A stretch of DNA of 64,000 nucleotides from Isoetes taiwanensis (taxonomy: Eukaryota > Streptophyta > Lycopodiopsida > Isoetales > Isoetaceae), in the NCBI GenBank assembly GCA_021234155.1, contig JAJEKV010000023.1, positions 10,553,141 to 10,617,140 on the forward strand, in the 5' to 3' direction. Both the position numbers and the translations under genes were made by a program. Position 1 is the stretch's first letter, and each line of letters begins with the position of its first letter. The notes beneath the pieces are model-generated. The model had not been told where the DNA came from and did not search any database. It worked only from the letters and a program-made list of their open reading frames with translations. This document shows, piece after piece, positions 12,408 through 24,089 of this stretch.

Positions 12408-13312
12408 TTGGATTGGCTTCTCTACGAATCGAGAAGAATCCAGAATCAAGGGTTCCTGGTGGAACCCCAATCTAATTTAATGGTGAACGCTGACGAGCCA
12501 GAGGACGAACCCCTGCCTCGCAAAAAGGTACCTGCTGGAGATGTTTATGAAGCAGCTAGAGCAGGTGATGTCCACCGTCTCAAAATCTTACTAGAACAAG
12601 GTGTTAACGTAAATGCCCGAGATGCATTGGATTCTGTTGCCCTTTATTATGCTTGTTTAGCTGGTCATTTAGATGCTGCCCAAATGCTTCTTGAAAGCTC
12701 CACCTCCTCCTCTTGATCCTCTGTCTAGCTCTTTGAGGGATTTGTTCATAAGCTCTGGTCAGAATTGGCAATACTTTGAGGGCAGTATGATAGAGTCTGG
12801 CAAGGAGTCTTACGGCGCGGAATCTGTAGGTTATGATATAACATTTTACTTGGAGGGAAAGCCGTTATCTCCACACCGACGGCTTCTGGCAGTAAGATCT
12901 CCTTTCTTCAAAAGTAAATTTCTTCTGGCAGTAAGATCTCCTTTCTTCAAAAGCAAATTTGGAAAAGAATGGAAATCAAGGAAAGACATTAGATTCGCTA
13001 ATATCTAGCATTATAAGAAGCTAACCTTCTCTGCTTTCTTCAGTCTTGTTAACTTCTTCTATACAGATAGATTGGATGTGGCAGTAGAGGATATGCAAGA
13101 CTTGGCAAGGGTTTGCAAGGTTTGTGGTTGTATTGGCCTTCAAAAGATCCCTCAGAAAGAGCTTAACCATCAGAAGAAATTTATGTTGCAAAAGAGAGAC
13201 TTCTGCAGCAATGCATCGCCTTTTCAGATTGTGTTTCTTGAACTCGGGTGTCTGTGGAGCGGGAAAGGAAGCCAAGGAAGTAAAAAATGCCGATATGCTG
13301 AAATATAGGTTG
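12408..13312 (+). pseudogene. Ankyrin-repeat and BTB/POZ protein pseudogene (ABTB1-like)
   Basis: The first part (from 12480) reads an ankyrin unit: [20 protein letters not shown], then [19 protein letters not shown]. The match to the plant ABTB1-type protein is strong from memory. Near 12690 the frame changes and about 30 residues are missing; the reading resumes with [16 protein letters not shown] and a BTB domain (DITFYLEGKPLSPHRRLLA). A TAG at 13006-13008 breaks the BTB, which then continues (LVNFFYTDRLDVAVEDMQDL, ARVCKVCG) to about 13310. These proteins usually act as substrate adaptors for cullin-3 ubiquitin ligase. Deletion, frameshift, stop and an internal duplication make this copy inactive. 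Confidence 0.8.
12885..12962 (+). repeat. 39-bp tandem duplication inside the BTB region
   Basis: The segment coding LLAVRSPFFKSKF is present twice in direct succession with one base difference. The frame is preserved, so the duplication itself would have added 13 residues in the BTB fold. Confidence 0.95.
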
Positions 13313-14056
13313 CTAGTGCAAGCATCTAATCTTGTTCCTGCTATGATACAGGTATGGCCTTGGTTATTTCATGGAAATATAATACATAATACAAATGGTT
13401 ATTTTGTGGCTTACTTTTGCTCACTCTAGCTGGAGCTTTGAGGCAGAAGAGGTGAGTTCTTTGTCCTAATCTTGAATCTGTTAAAAAAAATGCAAGACTG
13501 CTTTGCTTGCTTGGGCAGGATATGGCGTTTTGAAAAGGGGATATGTTGGGCAAAGGCATTATTATTGTTAGTAAGTCGCAACAATATCAGTTCATGTGCA
13601 ATCCTGATAGTGCATGCCCTTGGATGCTCATTACGTGCAAAGAGAGGTTGTATTTTATCAAGATGAAATGCAAAAGCATTTCGCAATGCTAGAAAAAAAA
13701 ATGCAGGTGCACTTCATCATCATGTGCACTTCGTCATCAGGTTTATGATTTTCAAGATGAAATGCAAAAGCATCTTGCAGTGCAACAAAAAAAGTGCAGG
13801 TGTCATCATTACGTTTATCATTTATATTCATGCTCTATGCTTATAATTTTGAGTTTTGGTGCCATACACTTCATGATTATGCACTTTTACGCACATTAGT
13901 GTTAGAACTTGCAAGACATTCTACATAACACATTTTGTTGCCACATTGCTTTTATGTTACAGGTAATTTTGTTGTTCTTTTTTTTAAAAATTGTTTCGTA
14001 TTTAAAGCTTCACCATATATGGTGGTTGCAATATCAATTTGTGTAGTACCTCATCC
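13313..14056. other. Intergenic or intron-like stretch with short repeats
   Basis: No gene. Two copies of a roughly 50-bp repeat (CAAGATGAAATGCAAAAGCAT, then AAAAAAATGCAGGTG) lie at 13659-13713 and 13753-13802, with a short doubled CATCATGTGCACTTCGTCATC motif between them. Confidence 0.5.
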
Positions 14057-14290
14057 TGCGTGTTGGCCTAGTGGTTAGTCCACTCGTCTAGCACATTGAG
14101 GTCTCGTGTTCGAACCTCACTAGGATCTTGGCATCTTAGGACCTTTGGCCCCTGGTATCTTTGTAGGGGGCGGTGCTCCTTGAAGGGGGATTGCAAGAAC
14201 ATGCCATGTGCCGTCGTATGTCCTAAGGGATGCTGGCTAGTGCTACGACGTAAAAATACACCTTCCTTCCTTCCTTCCTTCCTTATTTGA
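14057..14290 (+). mobile_element. tRNA-derived SINE
   Basis: The 5' part carries an internal RNA polymerase III promoter. Box A TGGCCTAGTGG (14064-14074) matches the tRNA consensus and box B GTTCGAACC (14108-14116) lies at tRNA-like distance. A roughly 140-bp non-tRNA body follows, ending in a (CCTT)n tail at 14261-14284. It is not a functional tRNA gene, because no complete acceptor stem and cloverleaf could be folded. Tail length and intact boxes suggest a fairly young copy. Confidence 0.8.
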
Positions 14291-14691
14291 TGAAGATATA
14301 GCTGGTATAGTTTGGCAAGTTTTAAGCACTACTATTTTGCAAGGATGCATTGGGTTCAAGTCCCTATTTGTTCTTTAAACATCAAATTTGAAGCTTCACC
14401 ATCTACGGTGGTTGCAATCTATGGTGGTTGCAATATCAATTCCTATGGTCCTATGGTATCTCATCTTTATTTCTCAAACGTATAGTTTTGACAAGATATA
14501 GGCAGCACTATGGTTTTGCAAGAAGCCCCATATTCTAAAGTTGCTATTCATTACGTGTTTGTTCCATTGCACTTTTCTTATGTTTGTTCCGTTGAACTTT
14601 TCTTATGTTTAATGTTACCAATAGTTTTCTACATAAGATATGTTGCCATCTCTTTGTTTTCCTAAGGGCCCGAAGGGCCCAAAAATTTTTT
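14291..14691. other. Non-coding stretch
   Basis: Contains a second copy of the GCTTCACCAT...GGTGGTTGCAATATCAAT segment seen just before the SINE (14007-14038 versus 14390-14442), and a GGGCCC palindrome near 14667. No gene. Confidence 0.5.
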
Positions 14692-14697
14692 TAATAC

Positions 14698-15152
14698 AAC
14701 AACCAACACATAACTACTATTAATTAATTAACTTAAACTATTCCATCTAACATTTTTAAATTACAATCCCCCTGAAACCCCCTTTGGTTTGGGTGCATAT
14801 TCACACGGGGGGTTACTCCGGGCAACGAGAGCTGTCGGATGGGCATATTTACCCTTTATTCCAAGATCTCGACCGTACATAGCGATCCTCGTTTATGGGG
14901 TATGGCTGTACAAGTTTTTGTACACGGTATATTAAGGTTTATAAAATACTATAAGATTTGAGGGAATGTACTTAATGGTATTAATTTTGTACATGTATTG
15001 TAAGTTCTTATGGGCTCTCGCTGCCCTACGTAACCCCCCGTGTGAATATGCACCCAAACCAAAGGGGGTTTCAGGGGGATTGTAATTTAAAAATGTTAGA
15101 TGGAATAGTTTAAGTTAATTAATTAATAGTAGTTATGTGTTGGTTGTTGTTG
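14698..15152. mobile_element. MITE with very long terminal inverted repeats
   Basis: The outer ~150 bp on each side are inverted copies (AACAACCAACACATAACTAC outward, through TTTGGTTTGGGTGCATATTC to GGGGGGTTAC). Flanking TAATAC occurs at 14692-14697 and 15153-15158 and is a candidate 6-bp target duplication. The unique centre is about 180 bp and has no ORF. The transcript would form a long hairpin. The superfamily is not determined. Confidence 0.8.
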
Positions 15153-15265
15153 TAATACTTGTTCTAACACTACAATAAGGTGTAGAATTTGAGACATAAA
15201 AATCATGTCATGGTCCACATTGACAACTCTCTTCAACACATCAACATCAAACGAACATTGAGATA
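15153..15265 (+). repeat. 110-bp direct repeat, copy 1
   Basis: GTAATACTTGTTCTAAC, GGTGTAGAATTTGAGAC and ACACATCAACATCAAAC recur at 15796-15900. Copy 2 is the start of the Helitron helicase fragment. Together with the 500-bp dispersed block between them this looks like an insertion flanked by a large duplication. Confidence 0.85.
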
Positions 15266-15289
15266 TACAATTTTTTGTTATGATAAGCT

Positions 15290-15797
15290 TTGCCAATGGT
15301 CCTTAGCATTTCCATTTGTTGCCTTGCTGAGATTGCAACTTTAATGACTAGTTTTGATGTTCATACTTTAAGACTATATTGTATTATTGGGCCCCCAGGA
15401 TTCGAGGCCATAAATATTGCAGCCATGACCATTACACATGTTAAGTGATTCAAATTCTTGTTACACTTAAAAAATTGTGCTCATACTCACTCATAGGTTT
15501 TCTGTCTGACTATTGTTACGATGTATGAATGACGTGTTTTTATGGTTCTTTGCATTCTCAATGCTTGTTACCCTGTGAACAAAACCAACATAGCTGTTTT
15601 CAAAGGTATAGCATACTGTACCTTTGTCAAACACTTGACTTTACAAATTCCGTCAAGCCTATATAGATTTTCTGGGGAATCTTCTTCATTGCCTGTGTGC
15701 ATAGAAATCTAGTAGCCTTGCTAAGCAGTACACTTTTTGCTGTAGAATTTGCATATACTCTTATTATGCATGCTATGTATCCATGCATATTGTGTAA
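15290..15797 (+). repeat. Copy B of the roughly 500-bp dispersed duplication
   Basis: Homologous to 11197-11695. It sits between the two 110-bp direct repeats, so it may be an inserted element whose ends and class I cannot define. Confidence 0.85.
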
Positions 15798-15809
15798 TAC
15801 TTGTTCTAA

Positions 15810-16139
15810 TACTACAATAAGGTGTAGAATTTGAGACACAAAACAAAAATCATGGTCAACTCTCTCCAACACATCAACGTCAAACAAACACTATTTGAAT
15901 ATAGACATCATGGACCCAAGACCATCTTCAGGAGAACATTCCCACTTGCACTGGCATATGCCATGACAGGACACGAGATCCAAAGCTTTACGATAGCAGG
16001 CAATGCAATAATGGCTATGAGAAGGGCATTCATGCCAGATCTATTGTACGTAATGCTGTCACAAATAAGGGACAGGAAACAATTGTCGATTGTATCACCA
16101 ACCACGACTGAGGACTTCGACCAAATAAAACACTACTAA
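15810..16139 (+). pseudogene. Helitron PIF1-type helicase, C-terminal fragment
   Basis: The open segment ends with a helicase motif V/VI region: FPLALAYAMTGHEIQSFTI, then LLYVMLSQIRDRKQLSI. In PIF1-like helicases these read approximately LAYAMTINKSQGQT and YVALSRV, so the key Lys-Ser-Gln-Gly and Ser-Arg are eroded (GHEIQS, SQIRD). The helicase unwinds DNA during rolling-circle transposition. Here only the last ~80 residues remain, with degenerate motifs. Confidence 0.75.
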
Positions 16140-19100
16140 TGTAGCAATAATTGCACATGAGGTAAGCATTACGTGCCCATTGTTAAAAACACATTCCAAA
16201 TTTGCATACTAAAGCAACATTATTGTTCTCATTCTTCATCAAAAGCAGATATTCAAAACCACATGAAAAAGCAAGTACGCCACCACACCTGCTACTAAGC
16301 TTGCCATCAATTGTGATAATCTTCAGTAACATCAAGTAATTGAAATTTTACACTCTTTCCCTATCGCACCTCTATATGTATAGTTTACACTAGTTTTATA
16401 AGCGCCAAGCAACTTTCAGTTCGTGCCTTAACACTTGCATCAATGTCACACTGAGGTGACAAAGAGGGAAGGAATTCACTCGTTATGCTTTACACATCGT
16501 ATAAATCTCTTCTTAACCATTGCAATTCCACAAGCACAGAAAACAATACGAAATCCGTCAATTTGGGAACGAATTACAAAGGCGTTAATAGGCTCCACCA
16601 AACCTCTAATGAGAATGAGAATGATTTTTTATCGCCCACTGAGGCCAATCAGCCTATGGGACCCCTAATGAAGTTTCTCTCAGGGAACAGGAGAGCTTCA
16701 TCTTTCTCGAAGATTTTATCGAATCCAAAAAATAGTAAATTGAAAAGAATGCTGCAAAAACTTGGCAAGCCACACATTTCACCTCTTGTTTGCCAACCTT
16801 TTTTAATATGGTTATGTAGTGTTTGAATTACTTAGTAAGTCGATTGCATAAGTAGTATATATCTGGCATGCCCCTGATAGTTGCCAACTGATAACATGAG
16901 AAACTGAAATTTTACGTCATGGTAGTCTAAGGTGGTTTCTGGGGGCATAGTCTCGAATTCCCTAAGCAATGTCAGAACAAAATACGTATCAGCAAATGAT
17001 CCCAGTAGAGACTGGTTTCAACCACAACGACATGGCATAGTTGTGTATAACAATTGTAGTTGATGTATGTCTTTCTCAATAAAATGAACTTGTTACTCTA
17101 CCAAGATTTATATGCTAGAAAGTTGCATGATGAACATATAAGGTTGCCAAATTATGTGTTTACTATGATTTTGGCAATGGTTAGGCGAAAAAGGGGGGAT
17201 GGCTTTTATTTTTGTTTAATAAAAGCGATGGTTTAAGAATGGAGTGCATCGCCATGTGTTGCTGGGCATGCAGGCGAGAGCAGGGGCGCTCCTTTGCTGG
17301 AAGGAAGCCGGAACAGATCCTAGCAGGTCGGTATTGCAGGATCCTGCCACATCCAGTGGCCAGATGCTACGAGGTCGGAATTGCAAGATGAATTAAAGCG
17401 GGGGTGAGGGAGCGAAGAAAGCAGCAGAACAGGGTTGGGATTTCCGGAAGAGCAGATGGCTTGGAATTTTTGAAAGAGCAGATGGGCTTGGATTTTTCGT
17501 TTCTTGCAGCTATGCTCTGGTTTCATCCGCCTTTGATGAAACTGTGGTTATATGATGATGCACACATATATGGACACATTCAAACACTGTCACCATCCCT
17601 AGCTTTAACAGGGACAAGCACATAAGCTATTTTTGTGGCTACTTACAGTGCCGAAATTTCACTTATAAGCACATGTTTAGTAGAGGAAAAGCTAATGAAT
17701 TGCAATGGCGAGGAACAATTGAATTGGATTGCCTTTTATCGTCCATGGAGACCAGACGGCCTATGGGACTAAAAGCAAGTAAACAAAGAATAATTGGTCG
17801 ATTCCTGTCCATGATTAAAAAACCTCACCCGAAAGGTTCTCGAGGAAAAAAACCTCAGCAGTAATAAGCTTGCTGATGCACTATAAATTTGTACATACCA
17901 ATGTAATGATCAAGGATAATGATCAAGAGCATATTTGAGTCTGCATGTCTAGTACCTCCTGAATATACGATGCCAGGTGTCCCTACTGAGGGCATGTATA
18001 GCATTACATGTGATAGTTGCTTCGGTGTTCCAACCCAGCATATCGTTCTAGATCTTGTTTCTCTTTTTGGGCCCATCTGCATGTCTAAATTCTAAGGCGG
18101 TGTGCACTTATGCAAATGAATGCAATCACGCCGTGCCTTTTTATGGGTAAATGCATCAACAGCTTCTGTTGTGGTCCTCTGACAAACATGGAATTAATTT
18201 GGTTTTTGTAGTGAAATGTCTCTACCAACTTCAAAGCACTGTTATCGCAAAATTTATTTAGGAAACATGCATCTAAATATTGTTTTAGGCTACTATGATC
18301 CTCATTGTTATGCACATATATGCACCCTTGTTCCTGCACATTCCATATGGAGAACCAAATAGCTTGTTTCTCCTTGCAATAAGCTTTAAGATATTGGGAA
18401 ACCATGGCCATTGCGTAGATAAGGTTTGAAGGCATGAGTCTCCCATACTTGTAACTTTCTGGCACTATATAATATGACATTCCAGAGCATCTATTTGATG
18501 AGCTAGAAAATCAGGTCTATTGGAACAGAATTTGATGTGGGACCGTGGACTTGACTTCAAGTGCTCGAGTCAAAAATTTATCTGTATCCGTTCTAAGCCT
18601 TTTCAAGTGGAATTCATTGGCCCTCAATTTCCACTCCATATAGAAGAACTGGATCCACCAATACTTTGGACAAGTGCGACTGATGTGACAAGTTGTGAAA
18701 CTTTGCTCTATGACAGTTGTGACGTCCCCCTAACCTATACAATGCTCCCATCATATAAGCTATAGAGATCCCCTCTTGCCAATCCTGTAGATCAACAAGA
18801 GACCGTCCATGTAGCATCAGCTACTCATGGTGCTCCAGAGTTGATGCAGAAGAATAATGTGTCTTCCCCATCTTCCCCTGGGGCGATCTCGTTGTACAAG
18901 CATGTAAACGTAAGCACAAGCAACATATATCACAATCAATATATATTCTCACCATAAAGGGCGCGGCACCATCAACAACATAACATCATCATCATACTAC
19001 AACACCACCATAGCATCACATGGAAATCCTAACCCAAGCTCAGAATTTGTGAGATAGGCCATAAGATAACAGCAGATGAAAATTGTAATACTGGAGCTGG

Positions 19101-19440
19101 CTGGCAATAGACTAGAATCATGCGACACATGGCTCCTAGGTCCACGTACCCACATACACAAGAGGTGCAAAACAGAGTATCATACCATGATCATCTAACA
19201 CCGTAATAGAGCAATAGTTCTAATAATGTCTAATCCCTAAAGAATACAAGGATCAATATTCTTTGTCAGTCACGTTCTAGGGTTAATGGTCTATGACCAT
19301 GTAACACTAAAATAGAGGTGCTCCTTAGCTTAAATCCTACTGCTAAGCTAGGATTAACAACCTAAACTGTAACCAACCTGGTCCTTCACTTAACTCTCCA
19401 TTGAAATTGCCTAACATGGCCGACTAGAATTTCCCTGTTA
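16140..19440. other. Mostly unrecognised stretch between Helitron pieces
   Basis: Short open segments only. Around 16560-16800 and 17690-17860 (plus) two related peptides share an RPMG or QPMG motif followed by Lys-rich sequence; this resembles the end of Myb/NAM-associated transposon proteins, but weakly. A 131-codon ORF on the minus strand at 18085-18480 (start near 18480, Tyr- and His-rich) and an 81-codon ORF at 18520-18765 (plus) are not recognised. From 18900 the base composition shifts to A/C-rich, which continues into the Helitron ORF. Confidence 0.4.
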
Positions 19441-19443
19441 GAC

Positions 19444-20257
19444 ATGTATTTCCTACACCTGCTTGCTCCCAGATTTGATCACGTTACCTACAGCGAGTAC
19501 AATGAACAATATACTTCTACTACATATAGACTGAGCATTGTCCTCAAGCCCACCAAAGATCTAGAGCAGAAAGCCACAGGCGCAACCCAAAACATCATCC
19601 ATAAGGGAACAAAACTACAGTTAATCTATAGAATACGGCTACTACTTTCAAAGCTTGGAGAGCCTTTCCACCTTAGACTCATCCTACTCCACAAAGCCGC
19701 ACGATATTGGAACAAACTCAAAATCCACGACGAGAAACAGTATAAAACATATCAAGAAACCGCCCAGGCCATGGGACTAATTGCACGAGCAACCAAAGCC
19801 ATAACAGTAATGCAGGAGGCAATCTCATGCCTGCAAACTCCATTGCAACTATGATTCCTATTCTTGTTGCTAAAACTAGATTCTGGAGCAGCACTCCAAC
19901 TATGGGAAACATTTCAAGACAACATGATCGCCGACTTCCTATAACAATACCCAGAAAACCAACTAGCTAATATCCATAAAAGCCTCCTCGTCATCAACAA
20001 CATCTTAGTCTAGCAAGAAACCAACACTAACACTTTCAGTCTACTATGCACAGTATCCCATCCAAAGAAATACAGAATGAACTCAGCAAATTCCCTGAAC
20101 ACGAAGAGTACCTTACAAAGAGCTCAACTATGTTAGAGACCATGAACCAAAACCAGATCTTATTCTACACGTACATATGCGAGCTTATCAACAACAAGAA
20201 TTCCCCAGTCCCAATCTTCATGCACGGCAAAGCAGGAACTGGAGAACCTACGTTCTA
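19444..20257 (+). pseudogene. Helitron helicase, N-terminal part, decayed
   Basis: The region just before the helicase core of Helitron Rep/Hel proteins is recognisable: GEPFHLRLILLHKAA, AMGLIARATKA, LQTPLQL, and after a stop at 19852-19854 LWETFQDNMIADFL. It resumes at 20046 and reaches a Walker A motif, MHGKAGTGEPTF (20220-20257), where the catalytic GKT is changed to GEP and the ORF stops. Several stops and the mutated P-loop show a dead copy. The Rep nuclease part is not seen. Confidence 0.75.
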
Positions 20258-20499
20258 GGGAAAGGTCCTTGTAGTGAAGTGAAGTGAAGTGGAGTTCTAT
20301 TGAGCTGAATGATTGAAAATACAATGACCCATATGGGTACCCACAATGAGGCCCCAACATGAGTGAATATGAGCGAAAAAATCCAACAATGACCTTAGCC
20401 ATATAACTAGGCTCAAAACATATAACTAGGCCCACGACCCGCAAAGTTCCCGAACCCAAAACCGCATCAAAGCTCCGTCCAAGTCAGAATTGAGTAGAT

Positions 20500-20718
20500 C
20501 AAAGCTGCACCTTGGCCCGCAACTCCTCAAATGTCGACTCTCAACCCCCACCCCAACAAGAAGGGGTAGAAGTGAAAATTGCAACCGCAACCACCTCGGA
20601 ACCGCCGAAAATCAGCTACCACCTCAGTGTCAAGAAAGAGGATCGTGCCGAACTACAAAACACAATCACACAGATGGTTAACGTGAAAAAGTTAGGAGCC
20701 CTATGGCCAAGCATACTG
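20500..20718 (+). pseudogene. ORF split by the LTR element at 20719
   Basis: The frame from 20512 reads Pro/Gln-rich, then EPPKISYHLSVKKEDRAELQ and is cut by the LTR element after WPSI. Removing the element and one CATAC continues the frame into 24083 onward (LHARKASRAQEYDEKK, then TAG). The product is unknown and the piece may belong to the same Helitron-like or another old element. Confidence 0.5.
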
Positions 20719-21418
20719 TTGACCGGGTTTTTGGCACCCGGTCAACATGAAAAAAGAGAAAAGAAAGAACCATTGGAGGGGGGGGGGTCGATTATAAAAG
20801 CCCAAATGTTGTAAAGGTCTAAGGCGCCAAAAAATAAAAAAGGGCCTAGATCTAGTTGTTTAAATTTAAGGGCTTCTAAGATTCTTTAATGGTTGAAGAG
20901 GGGTACATTATCTAAGGCTAAGATGAAGAGGCAAGATCAAAGGTGGAGATTAAAAAAAGGCAAAAATTAAAGGTTGAGATAAAGAGGCAAGATCAAGGGT
21001 GGAGATGAAGGGGTCGAAGTTAAAGGTTGAGATGAAGAGGCAGGATCAAAGGTGGAGATTAAGAGGCAAAAAATTAAAGGTCAAGATGAAAAGTGTTGTT
21101 TATAAAACAATTTTGAGGAGCACGAGCTCCTCCTCTTGCCTTGCTCCAAGTTCTTGGGATGGTGGCAGCTCCTCCTTGAACTGGATCAATGGCCCCTCCA
21201 TGGTTCAGAGACATGGAGGGACCCTCTTGTATTTGAAGTCTTGTGTTTATATGAATTTTCTTTTTGGGCCCAAAGATATTCCATTCCAAGTTTTTCTTCA
21301 AATCTCTTATTCTACACTCGATTTCATATTGCAAGCCTTTGATTTCATATTGCAACATCGAAGTGGTCGATTTACGCCTTTGAGGCCACCTGTTGGGGAT
21401 TGTGGGAAAAATCCGCCA
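20719..21418 (+). repeat. 5' LTR of the LARD-like element
   Basis: Starts TGTTGACCGGGTTTTTGGCA and ends near CCGCCAATGA. Inside, a degenerate tandem array (GATGAAGAGGCAAGATCAAAG-type units) runs from about 20920 to 21090. Confidence 0.9.
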
Positions 21419-23379
21419 ATGAATGGAGGTCCTACCGAGATATTAATCTTCCCAGGATCATTCTTGGTGTTGCTTCTTTTCTGGTCCTTTATTTTTGCCA
21501 TTAGCCTACCATTTGCCTTTTTCTATTGTTTTGTCCTCTGTCACTCTTTTTCTGCTTTGCCCATTCTCGCTATTACATGTGCTTGAAGCAAATGACTTGA
21601 AGAAAATATCACTATGGTTTCAAGCAACACAAGAAGCGGCTGCATCCATAGTTTTTCAGAAGATATGAGAAGAAAAAATTTTCACGATTTGTTGTGCTCT
21701 CGCCATATCTGCGAGTTTTTGAGGAAGATGTGAGAAGAAAAAAATTTTCAGCGATTTGTTTTGTGCTACGCCATATCCGCGCTGCTCTGTCATGCTCTAC
21801 CTTTCCGAAGTCTTTGCTACAAATCCTTGATGGTTTTTTTTCTAGTGTTCATTCTGCAGAAATATCAAAATGCAAAAAGAGAAGAATCAACAAAGAAGGC
21901 GGGTGTTTCGCTTCAGATTATTTATGGAGAGCCGCAAGAAAGCAAGAAGCCAACCCTCCGAAGCAAAAGAGAGAATAGAAGAGGATGATGCTATCTGCCG
22001 AATCCATAACAGACTGTTCTTTGGAATCCACCTGTTCCTGAAGCTGGCTGCACCTGCAAGAAAAGAGAAAAGCAAAGAGAGAAACAAGAAACCGGTCTGT
22101 GAAACTAATGCAGATCCAACTACAGAGGCCGCCTGCTCCATCCTCGACCCATTTGCTTGCCATCTGCTCCATCCGCCATACCTATTTGCTTGCCATCTGC
22201 AGCAGAAGAGGAGGAAGAGAAGGAAAGGAGGGAAAGTCGAACTGTCTGCCGCCTTACCTGCCTCAGCCGCCCGCCATAGCCTCCTGTTCACCCCCCGTGC
22301 ACAAAAAGTACAGAAGAAAAAATTTTTGTTTGCCCTTTTTGGAACTATTTGGAACTATTGCCACGTCTACCTTTTTTTACCACATCTCCTATTTTTGCAA
22401 TTTTTTTCCATTTGCCCTTACGTTGCTTTTTCCCACTTCTTATTCTTCTTGCTTTTTATAGCCCACCCACCTTTTGATTCTTTTTTAATGCCCAATCACG
22501 TTGCCCTTTTACCACTTGTTATTTTTCCTCTTTTTATGCCTTGGTCACACCTTAGCCCATTTTTTATTTTCTCCTTTCATTTCTTTTTCTAACCTTTGCT
22601 TTCTTTTAACCTTTGCTTTTCATGTTTTTTATTTTTTCCTTTCATCTCATGTTCTAACCTTGCTTTTCATGTTTTTTATTTTTGCCTTTCATCGCACATT
22701 TCTAACCTTTGCTTTCCATGTTTTTCCCTTTCATTCATTTTCTAAACATTTGCTTCCAAATTCCAATATTTTCTCACTCTTTTATTCTAGTTCTTAACTA
22801 TTGCTTTCATTTTGCAACAATGTTTCTTTACCATTTTTTTCCTTGTCTAAAAACTATGGTCCATCCTTATTGCCTCAAACATCATTATTTTTGCCCTCAT
22901 TATTACACCATTGCCACAATTTTTTGTTTGGGCGCCGCCCTCCTTTCTTATACCATTTTTCCAAAAAATATAGCCATCTTGCCCCAAGCATTACATGTGT
23001 CTCTCCCTAAAGCCCGAAATTACCATTGATTTTCTATTATCATGGCACTTATTATTATTATCATCATTCTATCAAGTTCGAAGTCTCGGTTATTATCACC
23101 AAATTATTATCATCATTTTATCATATCAAAACTTCAATTATTATGGTGTTGGAGTACACCCTAAAACCTCCAAATATTATTATTATTCTATGGTGTTGGA
23201 GTACACCCTAAAACCTCCAAATTATTATTATCATCATTTCGAGTTCGAAGTCTCGGATATCAAAACTTCGGTTGTGTTCCTTGTTGAGTCTAAGGGACCA
23301 ACTATTGTACTAAAAATATATGAAAAACTTTGAAGTAAGAGGGCCGAGGGGACCGGCCCATTTTTTGTTTGGGCGAGAT

Positions 23380-24082
23380 GTTGACCGGGTTTTTGGCACC
23401 CGGTCAACATGAAAAAAGAGAAAAGAAAGAACCATTGGAGGGGGGGGGTCGATTATAAAAGCCCAAATGTTGTAAAGGTCTAAGGCGCCAAAAAATAAAA
23501 AAGGGCCTAGATCTAGTTGTTTAAATTTAAGGGCTTCTAAGATTCTTTAATGGTTGAAGAGGGGTACATTATCTAAGGCTAAGATGAAGAGGCAAGATCA
23601 AAGGTGGAGATTAAAAAAAGGCAAAAATTAAAGGTTGAGATAAAGAGGCAAGATCAAGGGTGGAGATGAAGGGGTCGAAGTTAAAGGTTGAGATGAAGAG
23701 GCAGGATCAAAGGTGGAGATTAAGAGGCAAAAAATTAAAGGTCAAGATGAAAAGTGTTGTTTATAAAACAATTTTGAGGAGCACGAGCTCCTCCTCTTGC
23801 CTTGCTCCAAGTTCTTGGGATGGTGGCAGCTCCTCCTTGAACTGGATCAATGGCCCCTCCATGGTTCAGAGACATGGAGGGACCCTCTTGTATTTGAAGT
23901 CTTGTGTTTATATGAATTTTCTTTTGGGCCCAAAGATATTCCATTCCAAGTTTTTCTTCAAATCTCTTATTCTACACTGATTTCATATTGCAAGCCTTTG
24001 ATTTCATATTGCAGCATCGAAGTGGTCCTGATTTCTGCCTTTGAGGCCACCTGTTGGGGATTGTGGGAAAAATCCGCCAACA
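23380..24082 (+). repeat. 3' LTR of the LARD-like element
   Basis: Near-identical to 20719-21418. I see about three single-base indels and a few substitutions, all near the 3' end. Ends CCGCCAACA, followed by the target duplication CATAC. Confidence 0.9.
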
Positions 24083-24089
24083 CATACTT

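Larger units (their letters stand above)
20719..24082 (+). mobile_element. Non-autonomous LTR retrotransposon (LARD-like), complete
   Basis: Two direct LTRs of about 700 bp bound a 1.96-kb internal region. The flanking CATAC at 20714-20718 and 24083-24087 is a perfect 5-bp target duplication. No gag, RT or integrase is present. The interior has a duplicated 60-bp block (21662-21778), strongly pyrimidine-rich DNA (22300-22800) and ATT-rich repeats. The candidate primer site TGGAGGTCCTACCGAGAT follows the 5' LTR, but I could not match it to a tRNA. Orientation is given by this candidate site only. LTRs differ by few changes, so the insertion is young. Confidence 0.85.

Noticed and set aside
14057-14130. 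A functional tRNA gene
   Set aside because: Boxes A and B are present, but the acceptor stem does not pair and a SINE body and tail follow.
18085-18480. 131-codon minus-strand ORF as a definite gene
   Set aside because: Length is the only support; no homologous motif, promoter or duplicate was seen, so it is mentioned only in the regional note.
22099-22800. Phe/Pro/Leu-rich ORFs in the LARD-like element
   Set aside because: They follow from the pyrimidine-rich sequence; all frames are low-complexity and none shows a protein family.
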